Below, piece after piece: positions 44,505 through 55,467 of a stretch of 64,000 nt of DNA. The position numbers were made by a program, and so were the translations under genes. Every line of letters starts with the position of its first letter. Positions within the stretch are counted from its first letter, which is position 1. This DNA is from Leuctra nigra (lineage: Eukaryota; Arthropoda; Insecta; Plecoptera; Leuctridae): the NCBI GenBank assembly GCA_934045905.1, contig OW203763.1:44355941-44419940 (forward strand), read 5' to 3'. The notes under the pieces are model-generated. The model was not told the origin of the DNA. It searched no databases and was given only the letters and a program-made list of their open reading frames with translations.

Positions 44505-44872
44505 ACTCCTTTTTTCAGTTTATTCTTACAACTTGTAACATATATTGTGGCAACAAAGACTATAATTCCTTTAAAAAATATGCCATTTTGATTTGGTTGC
44601 TAAGAAAGGTTGTACTTGTTACTATGTATGCTATAAATAATATGCTATGAAGTATAGCGAAAGTTTCGTTCCAATCGGTCCAGCCGTTCTCGAGTTATGG
44701 AATCTCTTCCGGATTTCAAAATGGCGACTGACATCACTGCCATCTAAACTTAGTATCGATTACATGTTATGTAACATTATAAGCCTTCTGAATATGTAGT
44801 AATTGTTATTAGACATGATTTTAGTCAGATTTGGCATTTTTATGACGTCATTTCCGGGTCCGGTAATAGTAT
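44505..44872. repeat. Body of the foldback family with a CRE-ETS-like site
   Basis: TTTATTCTTACAACTTGTAA, TTTGGTTGCTAAGAAAGGT, ATCGGTCCAGCCGTTCTCGA, TTCAAAATGGCGACTGACAT, and TGACGTCATTTCCGGG at 44843. Confidence 0.75.
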
Positions 44873-45548
44873 ATCAAAAAAGGAGCCAAGTCAATGACAT
44901 TTCCAAATATTTAATCGTATTTTTGAAATAAAAGAATAAACACCGAAAAAAACTTTACAAAAGGACTTGGCGCATCGTTTTTTTAAAGACCTCATTCAAT
45001 ACTAAAAGTGGAAAGAAATTTAAAGTAGGTACATTTTCCTCTTTCTATTAGAGCCAGAATCTATGAATCAAGCTACTTTTAGTAATGGCTATTTTATAGT
45101 TTTGTCAATGGCGATAGTAGAAAGATTTCATGCTGTAATAGATAAGTAATACAAGGATGGAAGAATTAAATACCAATTGGGAGTGGGCTCATACATATTC
45201 TTATAGCACTGTTAATATGGTGATATTAGAAGGGTATCTTTTCATAATTTGATCTTGACTGAAGGAATTCATGAAACGTTGTCAAAATATTACGAACTAT
45301 CTTTGGAACACTATTATATATTTTTGAAGTGTCAAGTGTATAAAGTTAAAATGTTTAATATAAATTCAATGAGACTATGTACTTTGTGAAATGTTTTGTT
45401 ATAAAATGTGGATTAATATAAATGTATTTTCTGATGAGAAGGTTTAACGCATGAGACTTAATTATGTTGACCACGAAACAATATTACGAAGATAACTATT
45501 GTGTATTTGTTAAGGCCAGATAGTGGAGTCTGGTCCTGGTGAGTAAGA

Positions 45549-45930
45549 TTATTATTATTATTAAGTCTATATTCTCAACAGAGCCAGGCTCCACTAGTGA
45601 GAATGTAATATAGAGAAGGGAGGAGAGGAAACCCGGTACCGGCATGTAGCCTACTCCTAACGAAAGATACCAAGGGGACCAACGGCTTAACGTCCCTTCC
45701 GAAGGACGGTGTAACATTCACAGCACGAGCCTCCACAACCCGCGCCGTCGAGAGACTGATAACAGGTGGAGGGAGGTCGTCACACTAACCCCCAAACACC
45801 CCAGTCCCTCTGGCCCAACGGCAGCAACCTGGCAAGGCAGAGTTGAATGGTCACCCATCCAATCGCTGACTGCGCTCAATGTTGCTTAACCTCGGTGATC
45901 AGCAGCGTTAAGAGAGCTGATGCAACCGTA
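45549..45930 (-). mobile_element. 5S-rRNA-derived SINE (SINE3-like)
   Basis: On the minus strand the head (45925-45848) contains CTGATCACCGAGGTTAAGCA and GGATGGGTGACC, matching the internal promoter part of arthropod 5S rRNA. The body follows (ACTGGGGTGTTTGGGGG ... TCCACTAGTGAGAATG complement), and the 3' end is a (TAA)n tail at 45562-45549. RNA polymerase III transcription from the 5S-type promoter is expected for such SINEs. The 5' part of the 5S sequence is not clear. Confidence 0.8.
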
Positions 45931-46734
45931 AACGAGCACGGGATAGTGACGGCAATCAAGGGACCAATGGCTAGAGGCCATACACCACAGTTCATTCAAT
46001 GTTACCTAATGGCATGTACTTACCAGTGTAGAAGTAGAAATGGGCCAGACGACCTCTCAGACACAGCGTGGCGCGGGTAGGCGTGGCGAGGAAAGAATTG
46101 CATTCAGAGTCCACAGGGAAGAGAATGGAAATACTTGTGGGAGTCGAACTTCACGCAGATCGTAGAGTATTGTCTAAAACGGTATTGCTGGAGGTAATAT
46201 TAAACGCACTGTATAGTGTAAAAGCGTGGGCGCAGTTGAATTGTAGGTTCACTGTGCTGAGCTAAGTAATGCTGATCGGCAAGGCGATGTTGCTGATAGC
46301 AATGTACGTGAGTAACTCGAATGACCGCTCGGACGATGTGAACGGTCAGACGTATGGGTAGAAACTGTGCACCTGACACCGGTAAATCAAATACACTGTG
46401 GTAGGCAAAGTATTATTGCGCGGGGATAGGTAAACAGGTAGCGCAATAACAGGGGTGGAAGGAGGGAGGAAAAATAGTTCTAAGAACAACTGAGAGGTGA
46501 GTCAAGGACAGGGAATGGGCAGGAAACTAATAACTAAACACAAGCGCCTACTCGGCGCGGACAGTATTTATAGAAAACATAGACAACAAGTTTTATCGCG
46601 TACGTACATATTCTAATAGAAAATATTTTACAGTAGGTATGTATAATATGTAATTGAAAGATGTTTCCCTATTATTCTAAAAATTCTAAATGACGGTTGT
46701 ATATTAATGGCATATGCTTATGAATCGAAAAATG
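45931..46734. other. Unassigned GC-richer sequence inside a foldback loop
   Basis: About 600 bp with more balanced composition than its surroundings and two short plus frames (45847-46080, 46068-46265) without a recognised domain. GCGCAATAACAGGGGTGG and TAAACACAAGCGCCTACTCGG-like text suggests the edge of another element. Not identified. Confidence 0.3.
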
Positions 46735-46923
46735 TATTTAAAAAAACGATGCGCCAAGTCCTTTTGTAAAGTATTTCTCGGTGTTTATTCTTTTATTTCA
46801 AAAATACGATTAAATATTTGGAAATGTCATTGACATGGCTCCTTTTTTGATATCACTCCATTTCGGTGTTGAATTTTTTTATACTTGGCTGCCTTTTTTA
46901 CACGGAGTGTTTTTTTCTGGGAT

Positions 46924-47360
46924 ATCACTTCTTTTGTTAGTTTATTCATACAGCTTGTAGCACATGTCCGAGCAGGGATTAATTTCTTTAAAAAAATACG
47001 CCTCAACCGATTTGGTTACTATGAAAAGTTGCGTTTGGTATAAGATGAAAATGATTATCCAAGAAGAATAGCTTAAGTTTCGTTATAATCGATCCAGCCG
47101 TTTTCGATACATGACGTCACTTCCGGTTTTGAAATAGCGGCCGAAAATAATGTCGTCTTGAATTCATAAATATAAGTCCTACATAATTGCACAATTTGGT
47201 TGCAATTGGTACATACGATTTCGATATATGACGTCACTTCCGGTTTAACCAATGGCGGCCGAAAATAATGTCGTCTTTTTATCCATAATTATAAGTCCTA
47301 CATATTTCCAAAATTTGGTTGCAATCGGTACAGCCTTTTTCAATATATGACGTTACATGT
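46924..47360. repeat. Foldback-family body with CRE-ETS repeats
   Basis: TGACGTCACTTCCGGTTT at 47112, TGACGTCACTTCCGGTTT at 47229, and a weaker TGACGTTAC at 47348, spaced 117 and 119 bp. Each unit also has GCGGCCGAAAATAATGTCGT and ATAAGTCCTACAT. 46924-47110 matches the reverse of 54150-54340. Confidence 0.85.
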
Positions 47361-47774
47361 TACAAATGTTACATTCAATAATTATTACATTTTTTTTTCG
47401 TTTTAATGTTCCAGAGGTGCCATGTCTCATAATCCATGAACATTTTGAATAGGACGATTGGGTTTCAATTATTTGCAATAGTTTTAAGAAATAAATAAAT
47501 AAGAAATAACATGCTGATGGGTTTTACAAATTTGAATGTGTTCTTGCATGTTGTACCACGTGTCTAATCAAGATTGTTTTCGCATGGGTTTTCTCGCGGT
47601 TAATTTCACTGCCTAATTATAATGTGTTATGCCGGGTAAAAGGAAAGAGTGGGCCGGACTTCCTCTGAGCCGAACCAGGGCTGACTGCTGAGATTTAGCA
47701 GGTTCCAACACGCGAATCAGTTGAGTGATAACAGTGTTAGCAGCAAGTGTGTGTGATTCTTCTGCTGATTGAAA
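47361..47774 (+). promoter_or_regulatory. Upstream region of the secreted-protein gene
   Basis: No TATA box stands out. ATCAGTTGAG at 47717 fits the arthropod initiator TCAGTY, about 57 bp before the ATG at 47775. The rest to 47600 is AT-rich. Inference only. Confidence 0.35.
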
Positions 47775-50700
47775 ATGTATACACTCACATTGGCTGTGTT
47801 CCTGACAATCATCTGTGCAGCAGTTATCCAAGGTAGGAGCTCTGAAAGAATGATGATTATTAGTAGGGTACTTAGATTTCCGCAGTTACGAAATCGAAAT
47901 ATTACATTTATCGTATCATTTGTACTATCTACTTGTAGATAAGGAAATAGTTCAAGAAAATATTTAATGGGAAATATTTCATTTGGTCATAAAAATATAA
48001 AAAAGCAATTTCTCTCCGACGGTTCACAAACTTTATTAAAAGGGGTTTTACACTATACAATTCAAGTTGGGCAACTTAAATCTTCCAGATTCAAATTGTA
48101 CCAATTCAAATCTTGTTGAATGTGTCAATTTAAAGGTTTGAGGTTAGGTTAGTTTTATGTTTTTATCATACCAATCGTCCTAAACAGCAATTAGCATTCA
48201 ATTGTTCTGTTAATATGTGATCTTTATACATAATAATGATTAAATATTACGAAGTTGTGTTCTCTGTTTCGATATTTGTTTCAATACTAGTGTTTATTCA
48301 TCTCAAATTGTCCAACTGCAGTTGGGAAAATAGAAACGGTTCTAAATCAAGGATTGCCAAGATTTGGATTTTTTATGTCTATCACACTAGCCAAATTGGT
48401 CCGGCAGATTTGAATTGCCCAACTTGAATTCCATAGTGTAATACCCACTTAAGATATTTTACATAATATTATCTCAATATTTCGGTTGATATACAGGCTG
48501 TTCAATTTACGCTTACAACGCCGTTAGGGTGTAACTAAGCAGCACCATCCAGACCTTTCACCTGAATTCACGCTTTGCCAACCTAAACGTTCCAAAGTGA
48601 ATCCGCTAACTTGAATGTTCCACCTAAGATCTAGCGATTTTCATTTTGTTGTGTTGGTGCTAGCGTAGTACATCATTTTCGTTGCCATCTTCGCTACCAG
48701 TCATTGTAAAGAAGATTTGAACAAACTGTAGTAATAAGCAAGTAATAGGAAGATATGAGATAATGAGGATAATCATAACAGATTTAATTTTACACTGCTG
48801 TAATTTATTTACTTTATTGTTATCGGTAGAATTTGAAGCTTTAAATTTTCAAATTCATATCTTTGTGAAAAACTCTTTGACATTTTCGTAGGCCCAATGG
48901 AATTTTTTATTTTGTCGCTTTTACTTTTAAATGACTGTTTCTCGAGTTTCTCATGATAAAGGTATCTTAAAGTAACCGAAATATATAAAATTATACAGTT
49001 TATGAACCGTCACAAAGTTATTTTTAAGAATCCAATCTTAAAATCAGTAAGCGAAAACATTTCATGAAAAATATTGTTACCTACCGAGTAAAGGTGTTAA
49101 CAAGACTTCAGAAACTTTCAGAAACTTGTTGCAGACACCTTTTTTGATACGATTAGAGACAAAATGGGTAGACGAAATGATTTGAATTTTTAATTACGAT
49201 TAGATAAAAGACAAACTTAGTGCTTTCACTTGGTACATTTTTAATTTTTTGCATTGTAAATTAGTAATAAAAAGTTGATTTTTGTGAAAAACGTATATTT
49301 TCTTGTAAATTAACCTAATTTAAAGAATCAAATAAATCTATTAAGACTTTTCACAAACTATTCTATATTTCAAACAATATTTCGTCCACCCTTTTGGGGA
49401 CTTCTTCAGGAAAAACTTAACAAGTAAACAGAAAAATATGAAAGGAAACAGAAGAAAAATACAACTTATGATGAGACAAACTAAAAAATTCCACGTGGCT
49501 TACAAAAAAAACATTCTAGATCATTCCAAAGAAATTAGAAAAATATATTTTAGTAGGTTTTAGTTAAACAATTTTTATGCTAAAAATGCAGAACAAGGAA
49601 AAAAACAATGAAAAAAATTGTCAATTATGAAGCTTGATTCACTTTTTCCCATCTTAGTTCTTGATCTTGAACTGTCCCCAACCAAATTCATAGTTCGGCC
49701 CTCTTTAAATATTTGGTGATGGTTTGACAAATAATTTATGTAGTGATTAGTATTAAGGGGTTTTCGAAAACCCACGAATACTAAAATAGCATTATTTTTA
49801 TACTTTGGGATCAATAGAACGAAAGCTATGGTGTCTTCAAGTTGAGCCTAAAAGCAGAATATCATTTCTAAGTTTTATTATGCACGATACTTTCAAAAAG
49901 TTAATTATCTCACCCCTAATTCTGCTTTTAATCTCAACTTCAACTCCCAACTTCAACTTCAACTTTTGTCCAATGAATTCAAATTTATTGAAATTTTAAC
50001 ACCAATGATGGCAATATATTTTGCATACAATTTGAGATTTTCAGCTTGTTATCATGCGTTGTTTTGAATTAACAGCGTCCCAGCGAATGCACGTTTTCTG
50101 GACGCGCCCTACTCGAGCTCCGTATAAACGATTTTTCGACAACCAAGTTTGTAACTTTTGGCACACAAAAGTAATGTTTTTGAAACTTTTACATATTAAA
50201 CCTTAGTATGTTGTATTATTATGTGAAATTTTCAGCCCGATGTATGTAGTAGTTTCTTCACAGCGATGTACGCGATTGTGCGTTTTACTGCGCTACCCGG
50301 TATATTAATTTCAATTATAGAAGTGAAATTTATACAACTGGACCAAACCAAAGGTATGATATTTTTATGACGGTATTTTTGGAAAAACACGTTTGTGCAC
50401 AAAAACAACTTTCGAGCAAATGGAAAAATGAAAATAAAAAAATCGGGCAAAAAGAAAATTATTTTGATCAATTTCTATCCGTTTTAGACTTTAGGTAATT
50501 TCTTCGATTATAATCATCTATTTAAAAAAATACTTATCAAACATTTAAATTTTAAAATGATATTGTTCATGGAGCGTATAAATAAAAATGTCAAAAAGCC
50601 ACACAATCTGCCAACAATTAGGTACAGTTTTATGCTTATTGTTAGTCAAGCGTCATGCTTTGAAGCGGACAATAATAATTTCAGTTTGCTCTAAGATCTA

Positions 50701-52572
50701 AAATTCAAATTCTGCATGGTGATATAGACTACTATTCTCACGCGTATCATGTTATTATCGACCTGACCACATCCACACTGCCACATGGCTCCTTATCAAC
50801 AAACAGAGTCAGACTATTAACCGCAGCTGAGCAGAAAGAGAAGTAATTGCAATTAAATGCAATCTATAAATAAATTCAACGCTGAAAAGTTGTGATATCA
50901 AAATTGAGCGAAGTCAACATGTTCATTTAAAATATATAATATGAATTGAAACATTTCACGGTATTTTGCTTTGGACAATTTATTTGCTGCCGAAGTTTCG
51001 CTAGCTATCCAGCCAGCCTTTTCAAGGCACACAGAGATGTAATTCAGCAACACAAATAATTAAATAATACATATATATATACATATATTTTTTTTTGCTA
51101 AACATTCCACGGATTATTTATAAAGTAATACAATGTTTCTGGTATTGCCGTGTTAAATTATTTTATTTGATCCCTACGTTTCGTAAAAGACTACTTTTAC
51201 ATCTTCAGGAGAATAAACAATAAGCATGAATCTGTACCTAATTGTTGGCAGATTGTGTGGCTTTTTGAAATATTGACTTGAATGTTCCCCTGAAGATGTA
51301 AAAGAAGTCTTTTACGAAACGTAGGGATCAAATAAAATAATTGAACACGGCAATACCAGAAACATTGTATTACTTTATATATATATATATATATATATTA
51401 CTTTTCACACTTGTATAAAATAATAATATTGAAGTGAATAGGCGAGAAATCTATTGTATTACTGGAGGACTACGCCCCCGAACTCCCTCTCTTAGACGGT
51501 ACTTTTTTATAAATATCTAAAATCATTGCTTCCCAAATGTATTCTTGTATCAATACGCTCAAAAAACCAGCTTAGCAAGAAAAACTGCCAAGGTCTACCT
51601 CAAAAGGGTTTAAATGAAGATACATTTCAGTCCAAAGAAACATAAAAGTTTCCGAGGTCCCCATCTTCTGTGAGGACCTCTCCTCAACACCCATTGGCGG
51701 CTTCCTCACAGTTCACCCCCCCCCCCCCCCCCCCCACATACCTAATTATTTCATTAGCGTATCACATGATATCCGGAATAAATCAAACCTTTTATTTCTT
51801 TCCCTTAAGGGCGGTCATCAATATTTTCCCGCCAAAAGTGATTTTGGAGCGGTTTTAGAGGGACATTCGAAATATAAATTGCCATATTTGGCAAACGGTT
51901 ATGAATATCGAAAAAGCAAGAAACACATGATATGTATTAAACCTTTATCTACATTTTCATCGCTTACTGTAATAACTTTGCTCCTACTACATGTGGTCAG
52001 CATTTGTCGGGAACAAAAACGCTCCGTTTCTCGTCCGTCGCTCGTCCGTCTCTCACACGGAGCGTTTTTGTTCCCGACAAAATTCTGACCACATAGTAGG
52101 AGCAAAGTTATGACAGTAAGCGATGAAAATGTAGATAAAGGTTCAATACATGTCATGCCTTTCTTGCTTTTTCGATATTAATAACCGTTTGCCAAATATG
52201 GTTATTTATATTTCGTATATCCCTCTTAAACCGCTCCAAAACGACTTTTGGCGGGAAAAACACGATATATGACCGGCCGTAAGCTTAGTTTACACGGTTC
52301 AATGTTTCATTCGATTCATTGAGTCGGACCAGTTTTATCTTATTTTACTTTATTTTCTTATTTTATTTCATGGTCATTCTCAATGCGGCCTTCAGGTAAA
52401 ACGTTTGCCCCAGCCTGTATTAGAGCGTGTGCACCGCATGACTTGGTGTGGAGCGACCGCTCTTCTAGATTATAATTACTGACATTATCATTTTGATCTG
52501 GATGTATTTGTGTTACAGTGGATGCTGAATGCTGCTCTGCCCATACAGTCCTTGATTATGGAAAAAAACTTG
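47775..52572 (+). CDS. Small secreted cysteine protein, first two exons; tentatively Diedel-like
   Basis: Exon 1 (47775-47832) encodes MYTLTLAVFLTIICAAVIQ, a textbook signal peptide, and ends AAG|GTAGGA in phase 1. Exon 2 (52519-52572) follows TGTTACAG and reads VDAECCSAHTVLDYGKKL, then G|GTATGA, again phase 1. The CC pair just after the cleavage site and the TVxxYG stretch resemble the start of Diedel-family proteins, small disulfide-rich secreted immune regulators of insects, but this is only 18 residues. The rest would lie in or beyond the 200-N gap; no later exon was recognised to 56 kb. If exon 2 is not spliced it stops at 52612. The 4.7-kb intron holds several MITEs. Without the later cysteines the family is a suggestion. 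Confidence 0.45.
48041..48448. mobile_element. MITE in the secreted-protein intron
   Basis: Ends GGGGTTTTACACTATACAAT and complement ATTCCATAGTGTAATACCCA, followed inward by TCAAGTTGGGCAA and TTGCCCAACTTGA. About 408 bp; the middle is AT-rich. Confidence 0.75.
48449..49130. other. Intron sequence, no feature recognised
   Basis: ACCTGAATTCACGCTTTGCC and nearby words are unique in the window. Ordinary composition. Confidence 0.35.
49131..49320. repeat. Relative of the 57570 foldback (one arm)
   Basis: TTTTTTGATACGATTAGAGA, AATTACGATTAGATAAAAGA and CAAACTTAGTGCTTTCACTT match the left arm at 57595-57700. Confidence 0.65.
49321..49809. other. Intron sequence, no gene recognised
   Basis: AT-rich; a short TTAAGACTTTTCACAAACT word is shared with 42963. 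Confidence 0.35.
49810..50230. repeat. Dispersed repeat, copy 2 of 2 (first at 21310)
   Basis: GAACGAAAGCTATGGTGTCT, AATTTGAGATTTTCAGCTTG, ACAGCGTCCCAGCG, TTTTCTGGACGCGC and TAATGTTTTTGAAACTT in the same order as at 21310-21690. Confidence 0.75.
50231..50586. other. Intron sequence, nothing recognised
   Basis: AT-rich, no repeat partner found in the window. Confidence 0.35.
50587..51390. mobile_element. Nested inverted repeats (foldback)
   Basis: Outer pair: AGCCACACAATCTGCCAACA (about 50600) and complement TGTTGGCAGATTGTGTGGCT (about 51243). Inner/right pair: AATACAATGTTTCTGGTATT ... CTTCAGG at 51126-51210 facing its complement at 51285-51372. Low-complexity (TA)n lies at 51066-51092 and 51378-51400. 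Confidence 0.75.
51391..51804. other. Intron sequence with a C run
   Basis: C run at 51716-51736. No gene. Confidence 0.4.
51805..52283. mobile_element. 478-bp foldback
   Basis: TTTTCCCGCCAAAAGTGATT and complement at the ends, then GAGCGGTTTTAGAGGGA, ATATTTGGCAAACGGTTAT, CTTTATCTACATTTTCATCG and TTTGTCGGGAACAAAAACGC, all mirrored. The centre has CGTCCGTCGCTCGTCCGTC near 52032. Confidence 0.9.
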
Positions 52573-53150
52573 GTATGAAAGTTGGATTTACAATCTCATA
52601 TAGGCAGTGGTAAACAATGTAACAAAATCGTCCTATTACTTAAAAATATACATAGACCATGAGCCAGCCGTAGTGGACCCTCCTCTAGTTTGGTGTTTAT
52701 TTATTTTACTTCACTGCAGCTTGCAGGCACGTAGGAGGGGGGGGGGGGGGGAAATTTAATTTATAGTTTCCAAGAATCACTTAAAAATTGTTTAAATTCT
52801 AAAAAAATGCCCTGCGGGGAAAAAATAAGAAGTTGTTTATTGAAATTTGATCAGTAAATAGCATCCCCGAATCGATTTTAAGAAATGCCCTGTGGAAAAA
52901 AATTTGAGCNNNNNNNNNNNNNNNNNNNNNNNNNNNNNNNNNNNNNNNNNNNNNNNNNNNNNNNNNNNNNNNNNNNNNNNNNNNNNNNNNNNNNNNNNNN
53001 NNNNNNNNNNNNNNNNNNNNNNNNNNNNNNNNNNNNNNNNNNNNNNNNNNNNNNNNNNNNNNNNNNNNNNNNNNNNNNNNNNNNNNNNNNNNNNNNNNNN
53101 NNNNNNNNNAATCTAGTGGAGCGGTCGCTCCACCCAGCCAAGTCGTACTA
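52437..53150. repeat. Inverted sequences flanking exon 2 and the gap
   Basis: GACTTGGTGTGGAGCGACCG (52440) and CGGTCGCTCCACCCAGCCAA (53125) are inverted relatives. They may be the ends of one element that contains the second exon region or two separate elements. A G run lies at 52736-52750. Confidence 0.45.
52910..53109. other. Assembly gap, 200 N
   Basis: Exactly 200 undetermined bases; real length is unknown. Frames crossing it are meaningless. Confidence 1.
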
Positions 53151-53550
53151 TACACTCACAGTCACTCAACATACCGTAAATGCCTAATAAACTGAGGAGC
53201 AGACCAAACACTTTTACTGTAAGCAACAACATGGCATTTTCGGCCTACTGGATCTTAAAATTGGAAAATCTCACATTGTTGTGAAATGTCTTAATTTCGA
53301 GCTATGGCCCACCCCACTACATATACCAAATTTGGGAACAATAGGTTATGCCATTTGCGCGCTAGAGGACCGAGAAAACAGTGAAATTACACCACTTTCT
53401 GATTCTGAAGATGATGATGATGATGATATCAGGAAACCCTGTTGACAGCGCCACAGCCTAAACGGCTAAACCGATCGACCTGAAACTTTTACCACATATG
53501 CACTTTTGGCGTCTGATGATACCTTGCCTCTTGTGATTTTTTGTGCCGCC
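53110..53550. other. Sequence right of the gap, no exon recognised
   Basis: A short (GAT)n at 53411-53427. I looked for a cysteine-rich third exon of the secreted-protein gene and saw none. Confidence 0.35.
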
Positions 53551-54341
53551 ATTTTTAAACCGGAAGTGACGTCATAACTCAAAAACGTCTGGACCGATTA
53601 GAACGAAATTAGCGCCATTCGATTTAGATGGTCATCTTTATGAAGTATCAATAAAAAAAATATTATTTTCTTATTTTCTAAACCGGAAGTGACGTCATAA
53701 ATACGCAATATTTAACTTATTTCAACAAATTATACTTAAAATACGTACATAATTAACTTACATTGTAACATAGACAATACAATTTATATATTCAAGGTAG
53801 CAGTGTTCTCGGCCGCCATTCCTGAAACCGGAAGTGACGTCATATATCTAAAACGCCTGTACCGATTGCAACTGAACTAGCTCCTGCGTATTCATTCTGC
53901 AATTTATTTGAAAAATCAATTGTGAAAAATAAATAAACAAATTTACGGTACCGGAAATGGCGGCAGGAACCACTAAATGAAACCGGAAGTGATGTCATAT
54001 AATATTACAAACGGCATGACCGATTTTACGGAAATATAGGGATTAGGAATTCAGATGGTCGTTCATGAAGGTATCAACTAGATAAAACTAGATTGTTTTC
54101 TTATTACCTATACCGGAATTCGGCCGCTATTTCAAAACCGGAAGTGACGTCATGTATCGAAAACGGCTGGATCGATTATAACGAAACTTAAGCTATTCTT
54201 CTTGGATAATCATTTTCATCTTATACCAAACGCAACTTTTCATAGTAACCAAATCGGTTGAGGCGTATTTTTTTAAAGAAATAAGTCCCTGCTCGGACAT
54301 GTGCTACAAGCTGTATGAATAAACTAACAAAAGAAGTGATA
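53551..54341. repeat. Foldback-family body with five ETS-CRE sites
   Basis: ACCGGAAGTGACGTCA at 53559, 53682, 53827 and 54137, plus ACCGGAAGTGATGTCA at 53982; spacing 123, 145, 155 and 155. Words like GACCGATTAGAACGAAATTA recur downstream of sites. 54125-54341 is the reverse complement of 46920-47135. Confidence 0.85.
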
Positions 54342-55467
54342 TCCCAGAAAAAACACTCCGTGTAAAAATACCAGCCAAGTCTCTTTAACTATAAAAAAAT
54401 AGAAGAAATCTAAAAATTCAGCACTGAAAAGGAGTGATATCAAAAAAGGAGCCAAGTCAACGAATTTTCCAAATTTTAATCGTACCATTGAAATAAAAAT
54501 ATCAACCCCCGAGAAATACTTAAAAAAAGGACTTGGCGCATCGTTTTTTTAAAGACATTTTTCTATTCTTAAGCTTATGCCACTCACATACTACGTAGTT
54601 CAGAAATGCCTAGAAAAATTGGGACAACACTTTCAAATTAAATATTGAACATTCTGTAAAATATTTTAAATTTAAATATAAGTACGCAAAGAAACATAGC
54701 ATTGTCTTACAAGCAATAAATACAGAACAGTTGTGTTTGTGATTGGTAGGTACCTATAGTTTTGTGGGTACATCAACATACCTACTACAGCATTATACTT
54801 GGAACCTTCTCGCCGTGTAATTAATTGCTATTAATTAACATTTTATACCAAAAAAATTCATAAATTACATAACGTATTACTTTAGATAAAAATCTAGTCA
54901 GTAATTATTTGAGCAGCATGGCTCAGTGCACTAGTCACTTATACAAATCTCATTGACGGCCTTCTTGTAATGAGCGCTTTCGCTATTTCCCTCAGTCACG
55001 ATATTGAGAAGTATGATTGATTAATATGACCCTAGAAATAGTGGCAATAACGAATAGACTAGGCCGCTTCCGTTTATTCGTTATTCGTTTATCCGTTTAT
55101 TTCCTCTGAATATTGACAAAATACCAAAACTGCCAGTAGGTAAGAGTACTAGTTATATTAAAACGTAGTATGATTCGTCGATAATGAATGTGATATACTC
55201 AGGAAAATATACTTGTAGAGTTCTTCCTATACTTTTAGGATAGAAAAGTGTCTTTAAAAAAACGATGCGCCAAGTCCTTTTTTTAAGTATTTCTCGGGGG
55301 TTGATATTTTTATTTCAATGGTACGATTAAAATTTGGAAAATTCGTTGACTTGGCTCCTTTTTTGATATCACTCCTTTTCAGTGCTGAATTTTTAGATTT
55401 CTTCTATTTTTTTTTATAGTTAAAGAGACTTGGCTGGTATTTTTACACGGAGTGTTTTTTCTGGGAT
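54342..55467. mobile_element. CTTGGCGCATCG foldback copy with a 690-bp loop
   Basis: Left arm 54342-54565 (AACACTCCGTGTAAAAATAC ... GGACTTGGCGCATCG) and right arm 55250-55467 are almost perfect complements over 200 bp. The loop 54566-55249 is AT-rich and has no recognised gene. Confidence 0.9.

Larger units (their letters stand above)
44873..46923. mobile_element. CTTGGCGCATCG foldback copy with a 1.7-kb loop
   Basis: Left arm 44873-44993 (AAAAAAGGAGCCAAGTCAAT ... GGACTTGGCGCATCG) faces right arm 46735-46923 (CGATGCGCCAAGTCCTTTTG ... GGCTCCTTTTTTGATATCAC). The loop holds a 5S-type SINE and unassigned GC-richer sequence. These arms match those of the 54342-55467 copy better than those at 44115. 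Confidence 0.8.

Noticed and set aside
52799..53187. ORFs made mainly of unknown residues
   Set aside because: They span the 200-N gap and contain no information.
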